A DNA stretch of 64,000 bases from Albibacillus kandeliae (GCF_003116585.1 NZ_QEHM01000012.1:1-64000); one strand, 5' to 3'. Positions 50,210 to 59,133 are shown, numbered from the stretch's first letter. Translations and numbers: made by a program. Notes: a model not told the origin generated them from the letters alone.

Positions 50210-51028
50210 TCAGGCCTGCGCGGCGGTCCCGTCATACCCCAGCATCCGGGAGATCCGCTGCGCCGTGGCCAGCAGGTCTTCCGAAATCGCGCCGGAGGTT
50301 CTCTGTTCGGGCCGGGGCGCCTGAGCCGAGGTGAGGTTGATCGCGGCGACGACCCTGCCCGTCAGATCGCGGATCGGCGCCGCGGCAGAGGCGACACCCG
50401 CTTCGAAATCCCCAAGATGCCAGACCACTTCGGCCTTCCGGTCGCCCTTGACCTGATCGAGGATGCCCGGAAGCGACGGCCCCTTGCCCTTGGCCGCGCC
50501 GGGGCGCTCGGAGCGAAAGCGCTCGATGATCTCCGCATCGGCCAGATCCGCCAGCAGAACCCGGCCCAGCGTGATACTCCGCGCCGGCAGGCGGCTGCCC
50601 ACCTGGACGATCGAGGTCCCCGCATCGCGTGCGGGCGCACGCAGGACATACAGCACCGAGGTCCCCTCCAGCACGCCCATATGCGCCGACCAGCCGGTGC
50701 GGTCGCGCAGGCGCTCGAGTTCGGGTTGGGCGATCTCGACGATCTCGCGCGTGGCGACGTAACCGTAGGTGAGCCGCAGCACCCCCGGCCCCAGCGCGTA
50801 GGTCTGAAGCCGCTCGTCGTGCAGCAGGCACCCGGTCTCGACCAGCGTGTAGACGGTGCGGAACGCGGCCGAGCGGGTCACGCCCAGCGCGTCCGCGATA
50901 TCGCGCAGGCTGAGGTTGGGCCGTTCGGGCGAGAACAGCTTCAACACGTTGAGGCCCCGCATCAACCCCGGCACAAGGTATCGGTCGGTGCCGTCCTGTT
51001 CGGCGATCTCCGGCGCGGCCTGCTTCAT
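50210..51028 (-). CDS. IclR family transcriptional regulator, divergent from the bicupin
   Basis: A 272-residue IclR protein. The ATG at 51028 starts MKQAAPEIAEQDGTDRYLV; the longer upstream frame is a shadow of the bicupin gene. Winged helix at about 15-85 (SLRDIADALGVTRSAAFRTVYTL) and effector domain after. Its stop touches the stop of the other IclR gene (convergent, no gap). Divergent from the bicupin-monooxygenase pair, it probably controls that pair. Two AAAACG repeats, 19 bases apart, sit at 51033-51057 in the shared promoter. Confidence 0.88.
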   Translation of the reverse strand: MKQAAPEIAEQDGTDRYLVPGLMRGLNVLKLFSPERPNLSLRDIADALGVTRSAAFRTVYTLVETGCLLHDERLQTYALGPGVLRLTYGYVATREIVEIAQPELERLRDRTGWSAHMGVLEGTSVLYVLRAPARDAGTSIVQVGSRLPARSITLGRVLLADLADAEIIERFRSERPGAAKGKGPSLPGILDQVKGDRKAEVVWHLGDFEAGVASAAAPIRDLTGRVVAAINLTSAQAPRPEQRTSGAISEDLLATAQRISRMLGYDGTAAQA

Positions 51029-51118
51029 ATATAAAACGCCTCGTATTCTGCAAAACGGTCTGGGCGTAACCTTTTCTCCAGAACAGCAACGAGAATCAAG
51101 CCTCGAAAGGAGACGCAC

Positions 51119-52066
51119 ATGACCGTTCAAGACTCCACCTTCGCAACGCTCGCCGACGAGCTGAAGGCCCACACCGGCCGCTTCACCGACAAGCAGTTCG
51201 ACTGGAACGCCTTCCCCTCGAACGCGGGGTTCGACGAACTGGCCCGCGCCCAGATGCGCTATATCGGTGCCGGTGGTTCGCCCAAGGTCGGCGACACCTC
51301 GACCCTCAAGCCCGACAATTTCACCGTGTCGCTGATCTACAAGGAAACCGGCAAGTACGCCGCCTGCCACAGCCACGAGATCGAAGAGAGCTTCCTGATC
51401 ATCAACGGCGCCCTGATCGTCGGCTGGGAACGCGACGGTGAAGTGGTCGAAGTGAACCTCGGCCCCAAGGACATGATCCTGAACGCCCGCGAAATCGGCC
51501 ATGGGTTTCGCGTGGATGGCCCCGAGCCGGTTCTGATGTCGATCTCGGTCGACGTGGGCAAGCCGCTGCCGCCGGTCTACCACTACCACCCCAAGGAACA
51601 CCCGACCGAGCTGGCCCGTACCTTTGGCGCCCAGCCCGGCAAGACCCTCAAGTTCGACCCCAAGGGCGAACATCACCTGCAGCAGCTGATGTCGAAGTAC
51701 GTCGTGCGCCACTCCGAGCTGGAAACCCACTGGGAAGATGCCGGCTTTACCCGCAAGATCTATTGCGGCCCCGGCGGCGTCGAGACCGATACCTGCCGCA
51801 AGGAGATGCTCGGCATCCCGTCCCGCGTCGGCGTGAAAGCCTTCTCGCGTGATGTCGAGGACGCCTTCCTCGTGCTCGACGGCGCACTGACCGTCGGCTG
51901 GGAAGAGAACGGCGAGACCGTCGAGGTCGAACTGGGCCCGCGCGACCTGGTCAAGACCCCGGCAGGCCGCAAGCACTGGTTCAAGAACAACGGCGCCGAA
52001 GCCGCGACCGTCTGGTACATCGTCGGCTCCGCCGAGCCGGAATCGGTGACCTTCGAAGCCGCCTGA
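51119..52066 (+). CDS. bicupin protein, possible ring-cleaving dioxygenase or isomerase
   Basis: A 315-residue protein with two cupin domains. The N-terminal cupin keeps a metal motif in CHSHEIEESFLIINGALIVGW; the C-terminal cupin (RDVEDAFLVLDGALTVGWEENGE split by a turn) has lost most histidines apart from GRKHWF, so only one site is likely to bind metal. Bicupins of this size include gentisate/salicylate dioxygenases, but the fit is loose. AGGAGACGCAC precedes the ATG. Paired with the flavin monooxygenase downstream, it may handle its hydroxylated product. Confidence 0.8.
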   Translation: MTVQDSTFATLADELKAHTGRFTDKQFDWNAFPSNAGFDELARAQMRYIGAGGSPKVGDTSTLKPDNFTVSLIYKETGKYAACHSHEIEESFLIINGALIVGWERDGEVVEVNLGPKDMILNAREIGHGFRVDGPEPVLMSISVDVGKPLPPVYHYHPKEHPTELARTFGAQPGKTLKFDPKGEHHLQQLMSKYVVRHSELETHWEDAGFTRKIYCGPGGVETDTCRKEMLGIPSRVGVKAFSRDVEDAFLVLDGALTVGWEENGETVEVELGPRDLVKTPAGRKHWFKNNGAEAATVWYIVGSAEPESVTFEAA

Positions 52067-52085
52067 GCGACCCTCAGCCAATTGC

Positions 52086-52108
52086 GCCCGCCCCCAGCCG
52101 GGGCGGGC
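52086..52108 (+). other. hairpin between the bicupin and monooxygenase genes
   Basis: GCCCGCCCC at 52086-52094 and GGGGCGGGC at 52100-52108 form a 9-bp perfect stem with a 5-base loop. No T-run follows. It can attenuate or stabilise the bicupin message relative to the monooxygenase. Confidence 0.45.
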
Positions 52109-52140
52109 CGAGCCATTTTCGAACTCAGAAAGGGATGCCT

Positions 52141-53271
52141 ATGTCTCGATTGAACATCGCCGTGTGCGGCGGTGGGATCGGCGGGCTTTGCGCCGCCATC
52201 GCCCTCGGCAAGATGGGCCACGACGTCGAGGTCTTCGAGAAGACCCGCAGCTTCAACCGGGTCGGGGCCGACATCAACCTGACGCCCAACGCCGTGTTCG
52301 CCCTCGACGGGCTGGGCGTGGGTGAAGTGTTACGCCGGACCGCCGCCCGCCCGACCTTCCGGATCAGCCGCGATGGCGTGACCGGCGAGGAAACCTCGCG
52401 CCTGCCGCTCTCCGATGCGGCCGAAGAGAAATACGGCGCGCCACAGCTGACCATCCACCGCGCGGACCTGCTGCAGGCCCTGCTCGACAAGATCCCGGCG
52501 GATAAGGTCCACTTCGCGATGCCCGCAGAACAGGTCGAGCTGATCGACAGCGGTGCACGCCTGACCTTCGCGGATGGCAGCAGCCGCGACTTCGACCTCG
52601 TGGTCGGCGCCGACGGCATCCATTCGGCGGTTCGCACCGCGCTCTGGGGCGAGGACGACCCCAAGTTCACTGGCCTCGTCTCCTACCGCTCGGTCTTTGC
52701 CCGCGACAAGGCGACCGATCTTGCCGACCTCGACGCCTTCACCAAGTGGTGGGGCCAGACCTCGCAGAAACAGATCGTCACCTTCCCGCTGACCCGTGGC
52801 GAAGAGATCTTCGTCTTCGCGACCACCCCGCAGGAGGGTTGGACCGAAGAGGGCTGGACCCTGCCAGGCGACCCCGACGACCTGCGCGCGCAATATGCCG
52901 ACTTCCACCCCGATGCCCGGCGCCTGCTGTCCTATTGCGAGGACGTGACCCGTTCGGCCCTGCACGTCCGCGAGCCGATGGCGGCATGGTCGCGCGGCAA
53001 CGCCACGATCCTTGGCGATGCGGCACACCCGATGGTGCCCTTCATGGCCCAGGGCGCCTGCATGGCGATCGAGGATGCCGTGGTACTGGCCCGCAGCCTC
53101 GACGGCGTGAGCAAGGAGGGCATTCCCTCCGCCCTCGCCGCCTACGAGACCCAGCGCAAGCCGCGCACGGCCAAGATCCAGGAGAACTCGCTGGCCAACG
53201 AGTTCATGAAGGGACCCGGCAACGCCGACTGGGTTTACGGCTACGACGCCTGGGCCGTCGAACTGGCCTGA
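52141..53271 (+). CDS. FAD-dependent aromatic monooxygenase, NicC/salicylate-hydroxylase-like
   Basis: A 376-residue class A flavoprotein monooxygenase. GGGIGGLCAAIALGKMG binds FAD; VVGADGIHSAVR is the DG motif; LGDAAHPMVPFMAQGACMA is the GD motif. The size and FNRVGADINLTPN segment resemble 6-hydroxynicotinate 3-monooxygenase and salicylate hydroxylase. ATG at 52135 lies directly on the AAAGGG site, so the ATG at 52141 is preferred. It probably hydroxylates (and may decarboxylate) an aromatic acid. It follows the bicupin and ends at a bidirectional terminator. Confidence 0.88.
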   Translation: MSRLNIAVCGGGIGGLCAAIALGKMGHDVEVFEKTRSFNRVGADINLTPNAVFALDGLGVGEVLRRTAARPTFRISRDGVTGEETSRLPLSDAAEEKYGAPQLTIHRADLLQALLDKIPADKVHFAMPAEQVELIDSGARLTFADGSSRDFDLVVGADGIHSAVRTALWGEDDPKFTGLVSYRSVFARDKATDLADLDAFTKWWGQTSQKQIVTFPLTRGEEIFVFATTPQEGWTEEGWTLPGDPDDLRAQYADFHPDARRLLSYCEDVTRSALHVREPMAAWSRGNATILGDAAHPMVPFMAQGACMAIEDAVVLARSLDGVSKEGIPSALAAYETQRKPRTAKIQENSLANEFMKGPGNADWVYGYDAWAVELA

Positions 53272-53280
53272 TCGGACAAG

Positions 53281-53310
53281 CGGCGCGGGGCTCTGCCTCC
53301 GCGCCGTTTT
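53281..53310 (+). terminator. rho-independent terminator, likely bidirectional
   Basis: CGGCGCGG (53281-53288), a 10-base loop, CCGCGCCG (53299-53306), then TTTT. It is 9 bases past the monooxygenase stop and lies between convergent genes, so it also ends deoR transcripts at least partly. Confidence 0.75.
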
Positions 53311-53326
53311 CCTTCGTGCGGCAGGT

Positions 53327-54094
53327 TCAGACCTCCAGCACCTCGCACCCGCCCTCCGTCACCGACTGCCGCAGGTCGTCCGGCAGGGTGCCACCGCAGA
53401 CCACCCGCTCCAGCGCTTGGATGCGCGACCAGCGGTGCGGGGCGGGCCGCCCGATCTTGGCGTGATCGACCACCAGCGTTCTCTCGCGCGCTGCACCGGT
53501 GATCGCCTGCCGTGCCCTGATCTCGTCGAGATTGAAGTCCAGCAGGTCGCCCTCCTCCGACACGCCGCCGACCGAAAAGATCGCGTGGTCAAAGCGCAGC
53601 CCCTCAAAGAACTCGCAGGACTCCGCGCCGATGAAATCGAGATCGCGCAGACGCACCTTGCCCCCGGCCAGCAGCACGGTGACCCTTTCCGCCGCCCGCA
53701 GCGCGAGGACCACGTGGATGTTGTTGGTGGCGACGGTCAGCCCCTCGTGCCCGGTCAGCGCGCGCGCGACCGCCTCGACCGTCGTGCCGGTTCCCAGCGC
53801 GACCGTGGCGCCGTTCGGGATCAGCCGCGCCACCGCGGCGCCGATCCGGTTCTTTTCGTCCCGTGACACCGCCAGCCGCGGCTGGTAGCTGATGTTCTCG
53901 CCCGCCTCGGCAAGCGTGGCACCGCCATGACGGCGGCGCACGACGCGCGATTCGTCGAGGGCGCGCAAATCTGCCCGCAGGGTCTGCACCGAGACATCCA
54001 GCATCTCGGACAGGGCCGCCGCCGAGAGTTCGCCGTAGGTGGACAGAAGGTTGACGATCCGGTCGCGCCGACGCGCGGCTTCGCTGTTCTGCAT
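53327..54094 (-). CDS. DeoR/GlpR family transcriptional regulator
   Basis: A 255-residue DeoR protein: N-terminal winged helix (about 5-60; ELSAAALSEMLDVSVQTLR, VVRRRHGGA) and a C-terminal sugar-phosphate sensor domain (GTGTTVEAVARAL, VTVLLAGGKV, VVDHAKIGR). The ATG at 54094 directly abuts an operator-like TTTCGTTCGAAA; a longer upstream frame runs through the transporter gene and was rejected. DeoR members answer to phosphorylated sugars or glycerol phosphate. Divergent from the ABC-phosphatase operon, it is probably its repressor. Confidence 0.9.
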   Translation of the reverse strand: MQNSEAARRRDRIVNLLSTYGELSAAALSEMLDVSVQTLRADLRALDESRVVRRRHGGATLAEAGENISYQPRLAVSRDEKNRIGAAVARLIPNGATVALGTGTTVEAVARALTGHEGLTVATNNIHVVLALRAAERVTVLLAGGKVRLRDLDFIGAESCEFFEGLRFDHAIFSVGGVSEEGDLLDFNLDEIRARQAITGAARERTLVVDHAKIGRPAPHRWSRIQALERVVCGGTLPDDLRQSVTEGGCEVLEV

Positions 54095-54106
54095 TTTCGT
54101 TCGAAA
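54095..54106. promoter_or_regulatory. DeoR-type operator, copy 1
   Basis: TTTCG-TT-CGAAA, a 5-bp dyad, adjoins the deoR start codon. An identical 12-mer occurs at 54254-54265. The centres are 159 bases apart, close to 15 helical turns, so looping by one dimer pair is possible. Confidence 0.7.
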
Positions 54107-54186
54107 TCTTGCTTGCCTGCTGCAAAGGCTAGCGGCGGTTGCCGCCCCTGTCCATGCAGCACACCCATATTCCCTATTTATTATGT

Positions 54187-54204
54187 TTGTCACCAAAGTG
54201 TCAC
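54187..54204 (+). promoter_or_regulatory. Pho-box-like site upstream of the ABC-phosphatase operon
   Basis: TTGTCAC-CAAA-GTGTCAC: two heptamers close to the PhoB consensus CTGTCAT, with a 4-base A-rich spacer and an 11-base period. It lies 86 bases upstream of the chosen start of the binding-protein gene, between the two DeoR operators. This suggests induction under phosphate limitation. Confidence 0.65.
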
Positions 54205-54253
54205 GGGACTCGGTTAGGGCAGGCGCAACGAGAGTCGCAACCTCCCGAAAGGC

Positions 54254-54265
54254 TTTCGTTCGAAA
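54254..54265. promoter_or_regulatory. DeoR-type operator, copy 2
   Basis: A second exact TTTCGTTCGAAA, 24 bases upstream of the binding-protein ATG at 54290. Its last base adjoins an in-frame ATG at 54266, which is therefore unlikely to be the start codon. Confidence 0.7.
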
Positions 54266-54289
54266 ATGAAATCCAGATCGGAGTTCCTG

Positions 54290-55261
54290 ATGTCCCGCAC
54301 CCTTATCGCCGCCGCACTCGCTCTGGCGCTGCCGTCCGTGGCCGCGGCCGAGACCCTGACGCTCTACACCTCGCAGCCCAACGAGGATGCGCAGACCACG
54401 GTCGACGCCTTCATGGCCGCGAACCCCGACATCACCGTCGAGTGGGTCCGCGACGGAACCACCAAGCTGATGGCCCGCCTGCAGGCCGAGATCGAAGCCG
54501 GCCAGCCGCAGGCCGACGTTCTGCTGATCGCCGACACCGTGACGCTGGAAGGCATGGCGCAGGCGGGCCAACTGGCCGCCTACAAGTCGCCCGAGGCCGC
54601 CGCCTATGACGACGCGCTCTACAGCGCCGACGGTTACTATTACTCGACCAAGCTGATCACCACCGGCATCGTCTACAACACCGGCGCGGCCGAGGTCCCG
54701 ACCTCCTGGGCCGACCTCGCCAAGCCCGAGATGAAGGGCCTCGTCGCGATGCCCTCCCCGCTCTACTCCGGCGCCGCGCTGATCCACATGGCAACGCTCA
54801 CCGGCACCGATGGCCTGGGCTGGGACTACTACACCAAGCTGGCCGAGAACGAGACCCGTGCCGAAGGCGGCAACGGCGGCACCTTCAAGGCCGTGGCCGC
54901 AGGTGAAAAGCCCTACGGCGTTCTCGTCGACTTCATGGCGATCCGCGCCAAGGCCGACGGCTCTCCGGTCGAGTTCGTCTTCCCCGAGGAAGGCGTGTCC
55001 TACGTGACCGAACCGGCGGCGATCCTGTCCGGGTCCCAGCACATGGCGGCCGCCGAGAAGTTCATCGACTTCCTGCTGAGCGAAGAAGGCCAGAAGCTGG
55101 TCGTCGACATGGGCTACATCCCCGCCCGCGACGGCGTTGCCAGCCCCGAGGGCTTCCCCTCGCGCGATGACGTCAAGCTGATGAGCTTCGACCCGGCCAA
55201 GGCCCTTGCCGACACCGAGGCCAACAAGGCCCGTTTCGCCGAGATCTTCGGCGTACAATGA
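54290..55261 (+). CDS. ABC transporter substrate-binding protein (FbpA/AfuA-like, family 1)
   Basis: A 323-residue periplasmic protein. From the ATG at 54290 the first residues MSRTLIAAALALALPSVAAA form a Sec signal peptide; an ATG at 54266 was rejected because it lies on an operator. Mature start ETLTLYTSQPNEDAQTTVD, then VEWVRDGTTKLMARLQAE, QADVLLIADT and YYYSTKLITTGIVYN. The fold resembles iron- and phosphonate/sugar-phosphate-binding proteins. Co-transcribed phosphatases and the Pho box favour a phosphorylated ligand. The stop overlaps the permease start (ATGA). Confidence 0.88.
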   Translation: MSRTLIAAALALALPSVAAAETLTLYTSQPNEDAQTTVDAFMAANPDITVEWVRDGTTKLMARLQAEIEAGQPQADVLLIADTVTLEGMAQAGQLAAYKSPEAAAYDDALYSADGYYYSTKLITTGIVYNTGAAEVPTSWADLAKPEMKGLVAMPSPLYSGAALIHMATLTGTDGLGWDYYTKLAENETRAEGGNGGTFKAVAAGEKPYGVLVDFMAIRAKADGSPVEFVFPEEGVSYVTEPAAILSGSQHMAAAEKFIDFLLSEEGQKLVVDMGYIPARDGVASPEGFPSRDDVKLMSFDPAKALADTEANKARFAEIFGVQ

Positions 55262-56964
55262 ACGCAGGCCTGTCGAGCAGTGGTGGCAGCCGGTCTCTTG
55301 ACCGGCTGTTGCCTCTTATCCTGATCCCCGTCGCCCTGATCGCGCTGGGGCCGGTCGTCCGCCTGCTGCTGGAAGGTATCGGTTTCGGCGACGGCTTCAC
55401 CACCGATCACCTGAGTACGGTGCTGACGCGGGACACCACCCGCACGGCGCTGCTCCACTCGCTGGCAACCGCCGGGGGCGGCACGGTTCTGTCCATCCTG
55501 ATCGGCGCCAGCTTTGCCTTTCTGGTCGCGCTGACCGATATCCGCGCCAAGGGCGCGCTGGTCTTCTGCCTGATGATCCCGATGATGATCCCGCCGCAGA
55601 TCACCGCGCTGGCGTGGATGCAGGTCACCGGCCCCTCCTCGGTTCTGCTCAAGACCCTAGGGATGGCGCCGCCGCTGGGCAGCCCGCAGCCGCTGCATTC
55701 CCCGGGCGGGATCGTCCTGCTGCTGGGCATCCAGCACGCTTCCATCGTCTTTCTCACCCTGCGCGCCGGTCTCCGCATGATCCCCGCGGACCTTGTCGAG
55801 GCCGCCCGCATGTCGGGCGCCGGGGCGCTGCGGGTCTGGGCGCAGACCGTCCTGCCGCTGTCGATGCCCGCGCTGATCGCGGGCGGCGCGATGGCCTTCG
55901 TCACCGCGCTCGGCAACTTCGGCATTCCCGCGATGCTCGGCATCCCGGCCGGGTACTCCACCCTCCCGACGCTGATCTATCAGCGCCTCGTCGGCATGGG
56001 CCCGAGTGTCCTGCCCGAGGTTGCCGTGCTGGCATTGCTGATCGGGGCCGTCGCGATCACGGGTGTCCTGCTGGCCCGTTTCGTGCTGGCGCGCCAGCGC
56101 TTCGGGCTGGTCGGCCTCTCCGGCACGCCGCTCTCGCTCTCGCTGGGCAAGTCTCGCCTGCCCGTCGAAACCGGGCTCTGGGTCTTCATCTTCGCCATCC
56201 TCGCGCTGCCACTGCTTGCCATGCTCGCCACGTCGCTGATCCCCGCATACGGGGTGCCGCTCTCGGCGGAGACGGCAACGCTCAAGGCATGGAAAGAGGT
56301 GCTGCTGGTCCAGCCGGTCACCCGGCGCGCCTATGTCAACTCGCTGTTCCTTGCCGTGACGGCGGCGGTGGTGCTGATGGCGATCAGCATCCCGCTGGCC
56401 TGGCTGATGGAGCGCCGCGCGAGCCGGGTCACCCGGACGCTCGACGCCCTGATCGACCTGCCCTACGCCCTGCCCGGCGTGGTGCTGTCGATCGCCTGCA
56501 TCCTCACCTTCATCAACCTGCCCTTCACCGACCTGACCCTCTACGGCACCATCTGGATCATCCTAATGGCCTATCTCGCCCGGTTCTTCGTGGTGATGCT
56601 GCGCCCGATCCAGGCCAGCATCTCGCAGCTTGACCCGGCGATGGAGGAGGCGGCGGCGAGCGTCGGCGCCCGTCTCGGGTACCGGCTGCGCACCATCGTC
56701 CTGCCGCTTGCCGCGCCCTCGGCGGCGGCGGGCACCATCCTCGTCTTCCTCACGGCGGTGAACGAACTCACGGTGTCGGCGCTGCTCTGGTCCTCCGGGA
56801 CCGAGACGCTGGGCGTGGTGATCTACAACCTCGAAGACAGCGGCGAGACGGTCATGGCCTCGGCCCTGGCCATGTCCATCGTACTTCTCATCGTCCTGCT
56901 GATGGGCGCGGTTCAGGCCGGCGCCCGGCGTTTCCCGAATGGAGTGATCCCGTGGCAGAGCTGA
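55258..56964 (+). CDS. ABC transporter permease, fused two-domain type
   Basis: A 568-residue permease made of two similar membrane domains. Each half has an EAA-like loop: VEAARMSGAGALRVW in the first and MEEAAASVGARLGYRLR in the second, and about six helices. Such fused permeases go with FbpA-like binding proteins for iron, phosphonates or sugar phosphates. It overlaps the binding-protein gene by 4 bases and the ATPase gene by 13. Confidence 0.9.
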   Translation: MNAGLSSSGGSRSLDRLLPLILIPVALIALGPVVRLLLEGIGFGDGFTTDHLSTVLTRDTTRTALLHSLATAGGGTVLSILIGASFAFLVALTDIRAKGALVFCLMIPMMIPPQITALAWMQVTGPSSVLLKTLGMAPPLGSPQPLHSPGGIVLLLGIQHASIVFLTLRAGLRMIPADLVEAARMSGAGALRVWAQTVLPLSMPALIAGGAMAFVTALGNFGIPAMLGIPAGYSTLPTLIYQRLVGMGPSVLPEVAVLALLIGAVAITGVLLARFVLARQRFGLVGLSGTPLSLSLGKSRLPVETGLWVFIFAILALPLLAMLATSLIPAYGVPLSAETATLKAWKEVLLVQPVTRRAYVNSLFLAVTAAVVLMAISIPLAWLMERRASRVTRTLDALIDLPYALPGVVLSIACILTFINLPFTDLTLYGTIWIILMAYLARFFVVMLRPIQASISQLDPAMEEAAASVGARLGYRLRTIVLPLAAPSAAAGTILVFLTAVNELTVSALLWSSGTETLGVVIYNLEDSGETVMASALAMSIVLLIVLLMGAVQAGARRFPNGVIPWQS

Positions 56965-58028
56965 CCTTTTCCAACCTGACCAAGCGCTTTGACGGCGCGC
57001 CTGCCCTCGACGGGATCGACGCGCGCATCGAGGCCGGCGAATTCGTGGCGCTGCTGGGCCCCTCGGGCTGCGGCAAGACCACGCTGCTGCGGCTGGCCGC
57101 CGGGTTCGACCAGCCCACCGAGGGAGAGATCCGCGTTGGCGGCGATGTCGTCGCCAGGCCGGGCCGCTTCGTTCCGCCCGAGGACCGCAACATCGGGATC
57201 GTGTTCCAGTCCTACGCCCTCTGGCCCCACAAGACCGTCTACGGCAACGTCGCCTATCCGCTCGAAGTGCGCCGCCTGCCCAAGGGCGAACGCGACCGCC
57301 GGGTCGCCGAGGCGCTCGACCTCACCGGGCTGCGGGACTTCGCGGACCGGATGCCCGCGCAGCTGTCCGGCGGCCAGCGCCAGCGGGTCGCCCTTGCCCG
57401 CTGCCTCGTCTTCGAACCCCGCGCGGTGCTGCTGGACGAGCCGCTGGCGAACCTCGATCTCGCGCTCAGGGCGTCGATGCAGGACGTGTTCTCGATGTTC
57501 CATCGCCGGACCGGGGCAACCATGCTCTACGTGACCCACGATCAGGGCGAGGCGCTTGCCCTCGCCGACCGCGTCGCGGTGATGGAATCCGGGCGGATCC
57601 GCCAGTTCGCGGCGCCGGAGGTGCTCTATCGCGAACCTGCGGACTGTTTCGTCGCCGGTTTTGTCGGGGACGGCGCCGTGGTCTCGGCCCAGCTTGTCGC
57701 GCCGTCCGAGGGGCACGGGCCGCGCGTCCGGGTCCTTGGCCAGGACCTGACCGCGCGCGGGCGTCGCAACGACGTGAGCCATGTCAGCATCCGCCCCGAG
57801 AACATCACCCTCTCCGACGACGCCCCCCTGCGCGCGCGGGTGACCGGCTGCACCTACCTCGGCGGCCGGTTCCGGCTGGCGCTGGAGGCCGAGGGTGAGA
57901 CCCTCGTGGCCTTCTCCGGACAGCGCGCCACTCCCGGCGAAACCCTCGGGGTAACGATCCGCGAGCCCTGGGCCTTTCGCGACCCCGAGGCCGAGGTGCT
58001 GATGGCCCGGACGATGAGCCATGCGTGA
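56952..58028 (+). CDS. ABC transporter ATPase (PotA/FbpC type with TOBE domain)
   Basis: A 358-residue ATPase starting at a GTG within the permease gene. Walker A LLGPSGCGKTT, signature [15 protein letters not shown], Walker B VLLDEPLANLD and a C-terminal regulatory TOBE-like domain (VSIRPENITLSDDAPLRARV). It energises the fused permease. An 8-base overlap joins it to the metallo-beta-lactamase gene. Confidence 0.92.
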   Translation: MAELTFSNLTKRFDGAPALDGIDARIEAGEFVALLGPSGCGKTTLLRLAAGFDQPTEGEIRVGGDVVARPGRFVPPEDRNIGIVFQSYALWPHKTVYGNVAYPLEVRRLPKGERDRRVAEALDLTGLRDFADRMPAQLSGGQRQRVALARCLVFEPRAVLLDEPLANLDLALRASMQDVFSMFHRRTGATMLYVTHDQGEALALADRVAVMESGRIRQFAAPEVLYREPADCFVAGFVGDGAVVSAQLVAPSEGHGPRVRVLGQDLTARGRRNDVSHVSIRPENITLSDDAPLRARVTGCTYLGGRFRLALEAEGETLVAFSGQRATPGETLGVTIREPWAFRDPEAEVLMARTMSHA

Positions 58029-59133
58029 GCGCGGAATGAGCCGACCGCCCTCCTCCCTCCACCGGACCGACGTGCCCTGGGCCGAGGTGCTCTCGGGCCT
58101 TGGCGAAAAGGGTCCGGCCTGCATCCGCGTCTGGACCGGGCGCGAGCTCTGGATCCTCGATGTCGGCGTCGGCCCCGAGGCGACCTCGCCCTTCGACCCG
58201 ACATGGCTCGACGGGGCCGACCGGGTGTTCATCAGTCACGACCACGTTGACCACATCGGCGGGGCGGCGCATGTCATCGCGGCAGGCCTGCCCGTGCACT
58301 GCACAGCGCAGACCGCGCGCGCCCTGCCGCCGGGGGCCCTGCTGCACCTGATGCCCGAGCAGGGTGAAACCGTCGTGGAGGGCGTCACCGTCACCACCGG
58401 GCGCAACGGCCATGCCCTTGGCGGGGTCTGGTTCCACCTCGCGCTTGGCGAGGGGCTGTTCTTCTCGGGCGACTGGTCCGAAGAAAGCCGCTGGTTCGCC
58501 TTCGACCCGCCCCCGCCCGCCGCGCTGGCCCTGATCGACGCCTCCTATCACCTCGACGATATCCGGCAGGCACGGCGCCGCGACGACCTCGACCTTGCGC
58601 TGGCGCAATGCGAGGGGCGGCAACTGCTGTTCCCGGTGCCGCCCTCGGGCCGCGCGGGCGAACTCGCCCTGCACCTGATGGGCTGGGGCGATGTCAGTCT
58701 CGACGAGACCTGCCGCTATGCCGTTGCCCACGCGCTCACCACCGGCAGCCTTGCCGGCGATGCCCGGCTGCTCGCGCCCCTGCTGGAACAGCCCTTCGAT
58801 CCCGGCGCGCAGTTCCTTGTCTGCGATACCCCCAACGCCGATGCGGGCATGTCGTGGAAGCTGGTGCAGGACTGGCGCGACAACGGCAGGTTGGGCAAGG
58901 ACGCGGTGGTCTTCTTCACCGGCCACATGACCGCCCATGCCCGCGTCATCGCTGAACAGGGCGGGCGCTTCCTGCGCTGGAACGTGCACCCGCCGCTTTC
59001 TGACCAGATCGGCATGGTGCGCCGCCTCGGCGCGCGCCGCTATGCGCCGCTGTTCTGCAGCCAGCCGGAAAGCTACCTGATCGAGCCCCGGTTCGGGGCG
59101 GAACTGGTCCTGCACGAGAGGTGCATCCTGTGA
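58021..59133 (+). CDS. metallo-beta-lactamase fold hydrolase
   Basis: A 370-residue protein. The metal motif HxHxDH is complete in FISHDHVDHIGG. Further conserved parts are FFSGDWSEESRW and TGHMTAH for later ligands. No signal peptide, so it is cytoplasmic. The family spans phosphodiesterases (PhnP, RNases, cyclic phosphodiesterases) and lactonases. Between an importer and two phosphatases, phosphodiester hydrolysis is the most coherent role. ATG at 58021 was kept; one at 58036 is possible. Confidence 0.82.
   Translation: MRERGMSRPPSSLHRTDVPWAEVLSGLGEKGPACIRVWTGRELWILDVGVGPEATSPFDPTWLDGADRVFISHDHVDHIGGAAHVIAAGLPVHCTAQTARALPPGALLHLMPEQGETVVEGVTVTTGRNGHALGGVWFHLALGEGLFFSGDWSEESRWFAFDPPPPAALALIDASYHLDDIRQARRRDDLDLALAQCEGRQLLFPVPPSGRAGELALHLMGWGDVSLDETCRYAVAHALTTGSLAGDARLLAPLLEQPFDPGAQFLVCDTPNADAGMSWKLVQDWRDNGRLGKDAVVFFTGHMTAHARVIAEQGGRFLRWNVHPPLSDQIGMVRRLGARRYAPLFCSQPESYLIEPRFGAELVLHERCIL

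Noticed and set aside
54266-54289. ATG at 54266 as start of the binding protein
   Set aside because: It abuts the DeoR operator, and the extension (MKSRSEFL) would precede a perfectly good signal peptide starting at 54290.
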